Of a stretch of DNA of 64,000 nt, positions 59,681 through 64,000 are shown in pieces (within the stretch, counting starts at the first letter, position 1; the number at the start of each line of letters is the position of its first letter). Made by a program: the position numbers and the translations under genes. Source of the DNA: Eriocheir sinensis (taxonomy: Eukaryota; Arthropoda; Malacostraca; Decapoda; Varunidae). The notes below the pieces were generated by a model. The model saw only the letters and a program-made list of their open reading frames with translations. It was not told the origin of the DNA and searched no databases. The DNA lies in contig NC_066577.1 in NCBI RefSeq assembly GCF_024679095.1, forward strand, positions 1,997,490 through 2,061,489. Direction: 5' to 3'.

Positions 59681-60059
59681 GCCGAACTGGTAGCGTACTG
59701 GGCCCACATTCACCGCGTGATGGACGACGCGGGTTCGAATCCCCACGCTACCACCTCGGATTTTTCGGTCACCGCCGAGTGGCTTAAAACTACCCACATG
59801 CTGTCCTGAAGACCACCCATCAACCCGGACTCTAGAGGAAGCCGTCCAAGCGAATCAAGAACGAGTTCCGGGGGGGGCAGCATGAGCCAATGCAAGATGG
59901 TGCCACTATAAACACTCGCCTGCGCCAGAACGGGCTGGGCCGACCATCAGGCCCCACCTGGAAGAAGCCTTGGGCCGACCATCAGGCCCCACCGGGAAGA
60001 TGCCTACCGGCGCAATAGGCAGCAACGTAAAAAAAAAAAAAAAAAGAAAAAAAAAAAAA
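59681..60059 (+). mobile_element. tRNA-derived SINE, copy 4 (head type alpha)
   Basis: Plus orientation. A-box-like TAGCGTACTGG at 59691-59701, perfect B box GGTTCGAATCC at 59732-59742, the body with CCGAGTGGCTTAAAACTACC, GGGCCGACCATCAGGCCCCA twice, and AGCAACGT plus a ~35-base A-rich tail. The first ~10 bases of the head are lost into the GGA tract. RNA polymerase III boxes are intact but the 5' edge is missing. Confidence 0.92.
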
Positions 60060-60345
60060 CACAAAGGAAGAACAAACAACAGCAGACCTGCTGGTCCTTA
60101 CGAGGCTGTTTGTGACAAGCTACACTATCTAATCAAAGGTGGAAGATGAAGGACAGCAAAAGCGAAGACTCCTCCCCACCCCCCATCCCTCCAGCCAAAG
60201 CTGGCAGGAAAGGAAAAAGAGCCATGCAGCATGGAAAAACTGCATGGAAATTATGTAGGAAAGAGGAAAGAACTACCATTACTACTACCACTAACCGGGC
60301 GATAAAAGCGGACAAGGACACCAGTATTCGAAAGAACTTAACGTT
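60060..60345 (+). mobile_element. Dispersed repeat, LINE 5' fragment (copy 2)
   Basis: Matches 43066-43300. An ATG at 60146 opens a 70-codon frame starting MKDSKSEDSSPPPIPPAKAG and continuing with a basic stretch (GRKGKRAMQHGKTAWK) and Thr run, likely an ORF start of a LINE family. It directly follows the SINE tail and runs into the 3' end of an opposite-strand LINE. Confidence 0.65.
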
Positions 60346-61868
60346 ATTACGACAATGAGTAATATCTTAGTTGCTGGTTGGATTCAAAATACTTGTCTAA
60401 TCTATTCTTGAAGGCCGTAACTGTTTTACTATCAACGACATCACAGGGTAGAGAGTTCCAAACATTAACAACTCGATTGAAGAAGAAGTGTTTAGCCTCG
60501 TACGACGAGAATCTTTTACCACTTATCTTCAAATTGTGATTTCTTCTTGCTCTATTTGATCGATCAATTGTAAAGTAATCTTCCGCATTAATATCACTGA
60601 ATCCTTTAAACATTTTAAACACTTCTCTTAGATCGCCTCGCATTCTTCGTTTTGATAGGCTGAATAAATTTACTTCTTTAAGCTTTTGTTCATATGACAA
60701 ATTTCTCAACCTAGGAATCATCTTTGTTACTCTTCGTTGAACCCGTTCCAACTTTTCTATGTCTTTTCTGTAGTAGGGAGACCAAAACTGTACACAGTAC
60801 TCTAGACGGGGTCGAACCTACGAATTATACAGTTTTAATATTACTTTTTTCCGATTTATTATTAAAGACTCGTCCGATGAAGCCAACCAATTTGTTTGCA
60901 GTTTTAACTACCTCTGAACAATGCTGACCAGGCCTTAAATCGCTTGATATAGTGATTCCAAGATCCTTTTATTTACTTACTGCAGAAGAAGTTGTTATTT
61001 TTCCGATGTGCAACATTTTACATTTGTCAACGTAAAATTTCATTTGCCATTGATTGGCCCAACGTGCAAGTCGATCTAGATCTGATTGTAAAGCTTCTTC
61101 GTCGAGTGTCGCAGTTACTTTACTAACAATTTTTGTGTCCTCAGCAAATTTTGATACTTTGCAAATGAGCCCATCATCGATATCATTAACATAAATTAAG
61201 AAGAGCATGGGGCCAAGCACTGATCCTTGAGGTGCGCCGCTTCTGACATCGAGCCAGTTAGATGTAACACCGTTTAGAACTACTCTCTGTTTCCGCTCAG
61301 AGAGCCAGTCCACAAGCCAATTGTGAATGTTACCCGAGATACCGTGCGCCAGTAGTTTGCTGATCAATCGTTGATGGGGGACCTTATCAAATGCCTTTTG
61401 AAAATCCAGATATATGATATCTACTGATCTACTTTCATCAAACACCTCAAAAATATAATGAAAAAAATCAAGTAAGATAGTCAAACATGAACGTTTACTA
61501 CGGAAGCCATGCTGCGAATTATTTATTATATTATTTTCTTCGAAGAATTTCACCATATTGTCGTGAATGATAGTCTCCATTAACTTACAAACAATCGATG
61601 TCAGGCTAATTGGTCGATAGTTTCCTGGATGAGACTTGTCCCCCTTTTTGAAAATTGGTGACATTTGCAAGTTTCCAATCCGACGGAACTTTTCCAGCTG
61701 TTAAAGATTTATTGAATATGATGGAGAGCGGTTTACAAATTTGATGTTTGATTTCTTTTAAGACCCTAGGGGTAATTTTGTCTGGACCAGGAGCTTTGCT
61801 TACTTTAATCTTTTCAATTGTGCGTAAAATGTCACTTTCTACGATGAGCACGCCACTTAACATCTTTT
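60346..61868 (-). mobile_element. CR1-like LINE RT to 3' end
   Basis: Minus-strand copy: KAPGPDKITPRVLKE near 61780, SHPGNYRPISLTSIVCKLME near 61620, IIYLDFQKAFDKVPHQRL near 61400, SGAPQGSVLGPMLFLIYVND near 61240 and KFAEDTKIV near 61150, where the first catalytic Asp of FADD is Glu. The C terminus reads LRNLSYEQKLKEVNLFSLSK and VVNVWNSLPCDVVD to a stop at 60347. Frameshifts near 61665 and 60965. The RT core frame is open for over 230 codons, so decay is modest apart from the active-site change. Confidence 0.92.
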
Positions 61869-61904
61869 CGGTCCTTCTAACCTCCTAGGAAGTAGGGGAG
61901 AAGG

Positions 61905-62610
61905 AAGGAGAGGAGGAGGAGGAGGAGGAGGAGGAGGAGGAGGAGGAGGAGGAGGTGGAGGAGGAGGAGGAGGAGGAGGAGGAGGAGGAGGAGGAGGAGG
62001 AGGACGTTGAAGGGAAAGATGGAGAAAAGGAGGTGGCGGAGGAAGTGGTGGAGGAGGAGGAAGAGGAGGAGGAGGAGGAGGAGGAGGAGGAGGAGGGGAA
62101 GAAGGAGGAGGAGGAGGAGGAGGAGGAGGAGGAGGAGTGGCATATGGAGGGGAGGAGGAGGAGGATGAGGAGGAGGAGGAGGAGGAGGCGGAGGCCGAGG
62201 CGAAGGAGGGGACGGAGGAGGAGGAGGGGCAGAAGAAGAAGGAGGAGGAGGACGAGGAGGAGGAGAACGTTGAAGGGAAAGATGGAGAAAAGGAGGTGGC
62301 GGAGGTGGCGGAGGAAGTGGTGGAGGAGGAGGAGGAGGAGGAGGAGGGGAAGAAGGAGGGGAGGAGGGGAGAAGGAGGGGAGGAGGAGGAGGAGGGGAAG
62401 AAGGAGGGGGAGGGGACGAAGGAGGGGGAGGAGGAGGAGGAGGAGGAGGAGGAGGAGGATGACGTTGAAGGGGAAGGTGGAGAGAAGGAGGTTGCTGAGG
62501 TGGTAGCGGAGGTGGCGGAGGAGGTGGCGGGAGAGGTTGGGGAGGAGGAGGAAGAGGGGGGGAGGAGGAGGGGACTGGGGAGGAGGAGGGGACCTGAAGG
62601 GAGGCGGGGG
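61905..62610. repeat. ~700-bp polypurine (GGA)n tract
   Basis: Long plus-strand purine tract, GGA with GGGA, GAAGGA and GTGGCGGAGGTGGCGG interruptions. It contains an internal duplication: AGGACGTTGAAGGGAAAGAT near 62002 and AGAACGTTGAAGGGAAAGAT near 62264. Very long Glu/Arg or Ser/Pro ORFs here (up to 314 codons) are low-complexity artefacts. Confidence 0.96.
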
Positions 62611-63111
62611 TGGTAGCGGCTGTGTGGGGGTGGGGAGGGGAGGCGAGGGTGGAGGAGAGAGGAGAGAGAAGGCAGGGTGAGGCGGATGAGGGGGAGGAGA
62701 AGGGGGGAGGAACTGGTGGGGGAGGGCGAGGGAAGGGGCGAGGAGGAACTTCCGCGAGTGGAACGCCTGCTACACTCTGTCGTCAGGAGACCCTCCCTCA
62801 AAATTTCAGTGTCCCGTGTCAGCGCATGAATGGCATCCTCGAGTTGTCTGATGTTCCTTCAATCCTCCTTTGCCTTCATGCAAAACCGATATGAATCGAT
62901 TGCCCCTTTGCTCGTTTTAAAATACTGGGGTGCTCTCTCCTCGCGTGCGTCAGACTGTATGTATTCCACAACCCTTTTTAACATATATTTCTTAACCTAC
63001 AGCTCTCCCTTTGAGGGCACTAACGGTGTGCGTATTTTGCGATGTCTATTCTCGGTTGAAAGGAGAAAGATGAAATGGCTGAGGCTAAATATTCATCGTC
63101 TTTTCGTATAA
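62611..63111. other. Unassigned sequence
   Basis: G-rich continuation to about 62750, then unique sequence; no gene recognised. Confidence 0.45.
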
Positions 63112-63215
63112 CTACTACTAATATTACTACTACTACTACTACTACTACTACAACTACTACTACCAAAAGTACCACCACAATAACCACCACCACCACCACT
63201 GCCACCACTACCACT
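63112..63215. repeat. (ACT)n and (ACC)n microsatellite
   Basis: ACT, then ACC trinucleotide runs with interruptions. Confidence 0.93.
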
Positions 63216-63585
<370 letters not shown>

Positions 63586-63629
63586 TCTCTTCAAAAAGCT
63601 CCTCAGATTCTTTAAAAGCTTTGTGCGTG

Positions 63630-63648
63630 CGCGCGCGCGCCGTGTATT

Positions 63649-63683
<35 letters not shown>

Positions 63684-63694
63684 TGTGTGTGTGT
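63630..63694. repeat. (GC)n, poly-T and (GT)n
   Basis: A short alternating GC stretch, then T(23) and a GT run; alternating purine-pyrimidine sequence could adopt Z-DNA. Confidence 0.93.
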
Positions 63695-64000
63695 GGGAAG
63701 GTGGGTCAGAATGGCACAGGTGGGTAATATGGACCAGCCCGTTTTCTGTGTGTTTGCCTTCTGGCAGCTTTTGATATGGATGTGGACTTACTCCTCGGCT
63801 CATTAGTCACCAGTAACATCGGGGCAAGTATGGACGCCGTCGTTTGTTTGTGTGTGAAAAATCCCAGAATATTTGATCACCAGCTGATCTATTGGTAAGG
63901 GTCTGATAAAATCGTGTTTGTAGGAATACTGTGACTCATAATTTCATGTGTTATTGCATGATTCTCTGGCGTTACTCTGTGAATGAGTCTGACTACTGAA
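63695..64000. other. Unassigned sequence
   Basis: Unique sequence to the window end; nothing recognised. Confidence 0.4.

Noticed and set aside
59691..59760. Functional tRNA gene at the perfect B box
   Set aside because: It is continuous with the SINE body and poly-A tail, is repeated in other copies, and does not form a standard tRNA by eye.
61857..62801. 314-codon Ser/Pro-rich minus-strand ORF
   Set aside because: Translation of a GGA polypurine tract; no unique domain.

Overview
The window is eukaryotic and repeat-dominated. It has no operons and no long intact non-repetitive ORF. Dinucleotide tracts of up to ~140 bp, many minisatellites, TTAGG-type motifs (the usual arthropod telomere unit), CR1-like LINE remnants and a tRNA-derived SINE family together suggest an arthropod, most likely a decapod crustacean. 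That assignment is an inference; no species can be named from sequence alone.

Host genes are sparse. The one confident host exon is on the minus strand at 3685-3877. It is 193 nt with clean splice sites and encodes a conserved stretch of neurofibromin (NF1), so part of the window is probably NF1 intron. A second, unrecognised exon candidate lies at 27698-27802 (minus). A C2H2 zinc-finger array at 29217-29890 (minus) is broken by a stop and a frameshift. A CpG-rich, promoter-like stretch with CCAAT and CRE motifs lies near 47.6 kb.

Layout. 0-4.4 kb: short tandem repeats, a 601-bp hAT-type MITE with an 8-bp target-site duplication, and the NF1 exon. 4.4-6.1 kb: a CR1-like LINE between CA repeats. 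6.5-12.8 kb: minisatellites and a LINE tail remnant. 12.87-18.24 kb: one 5.4-kb G-rich minisatellite (~75 units). 18.7-22.3 kb: a 68-bp array, a 1420-bp hAT element still carrying a dimerisation-domain remnant, and a 42-bp array. 22.9-24.3 kb: a ~161-bp satellite with TTAGG motifs. 24.3-27.7 kb: a 56-bp minisatellite whose unit matches LINE coding sequence, interrupted by a piggyBac-like element and a LINE RT fragment. 27.9-35.1 kb: 60-, 89-, 64- and 30-bp arrays around the zinc-finger remnant. 35.4-47.5 kb: several LINE copies (endonuclease, RT and RNase H parts) and a 100-N assembly gap. 48.7-50.4 kb: a large fold-back and an inverted-repeat element. 51.9-61.9 kb: stacked minus-strand CR1-like LINEs, one with an SGNH-esterase ORF1 and three SINE insertions, plus a fourth SINE. 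61.9-64 kb: purine and GA tracts.

There is no gene pathway to describe. The organising process is transposition (LINE, SINE, hAT, piggyBac-like, MITE) combined with tandem amplification, some of it apparently seeded by transposon sequence. I found no convincing new multi-gene system.
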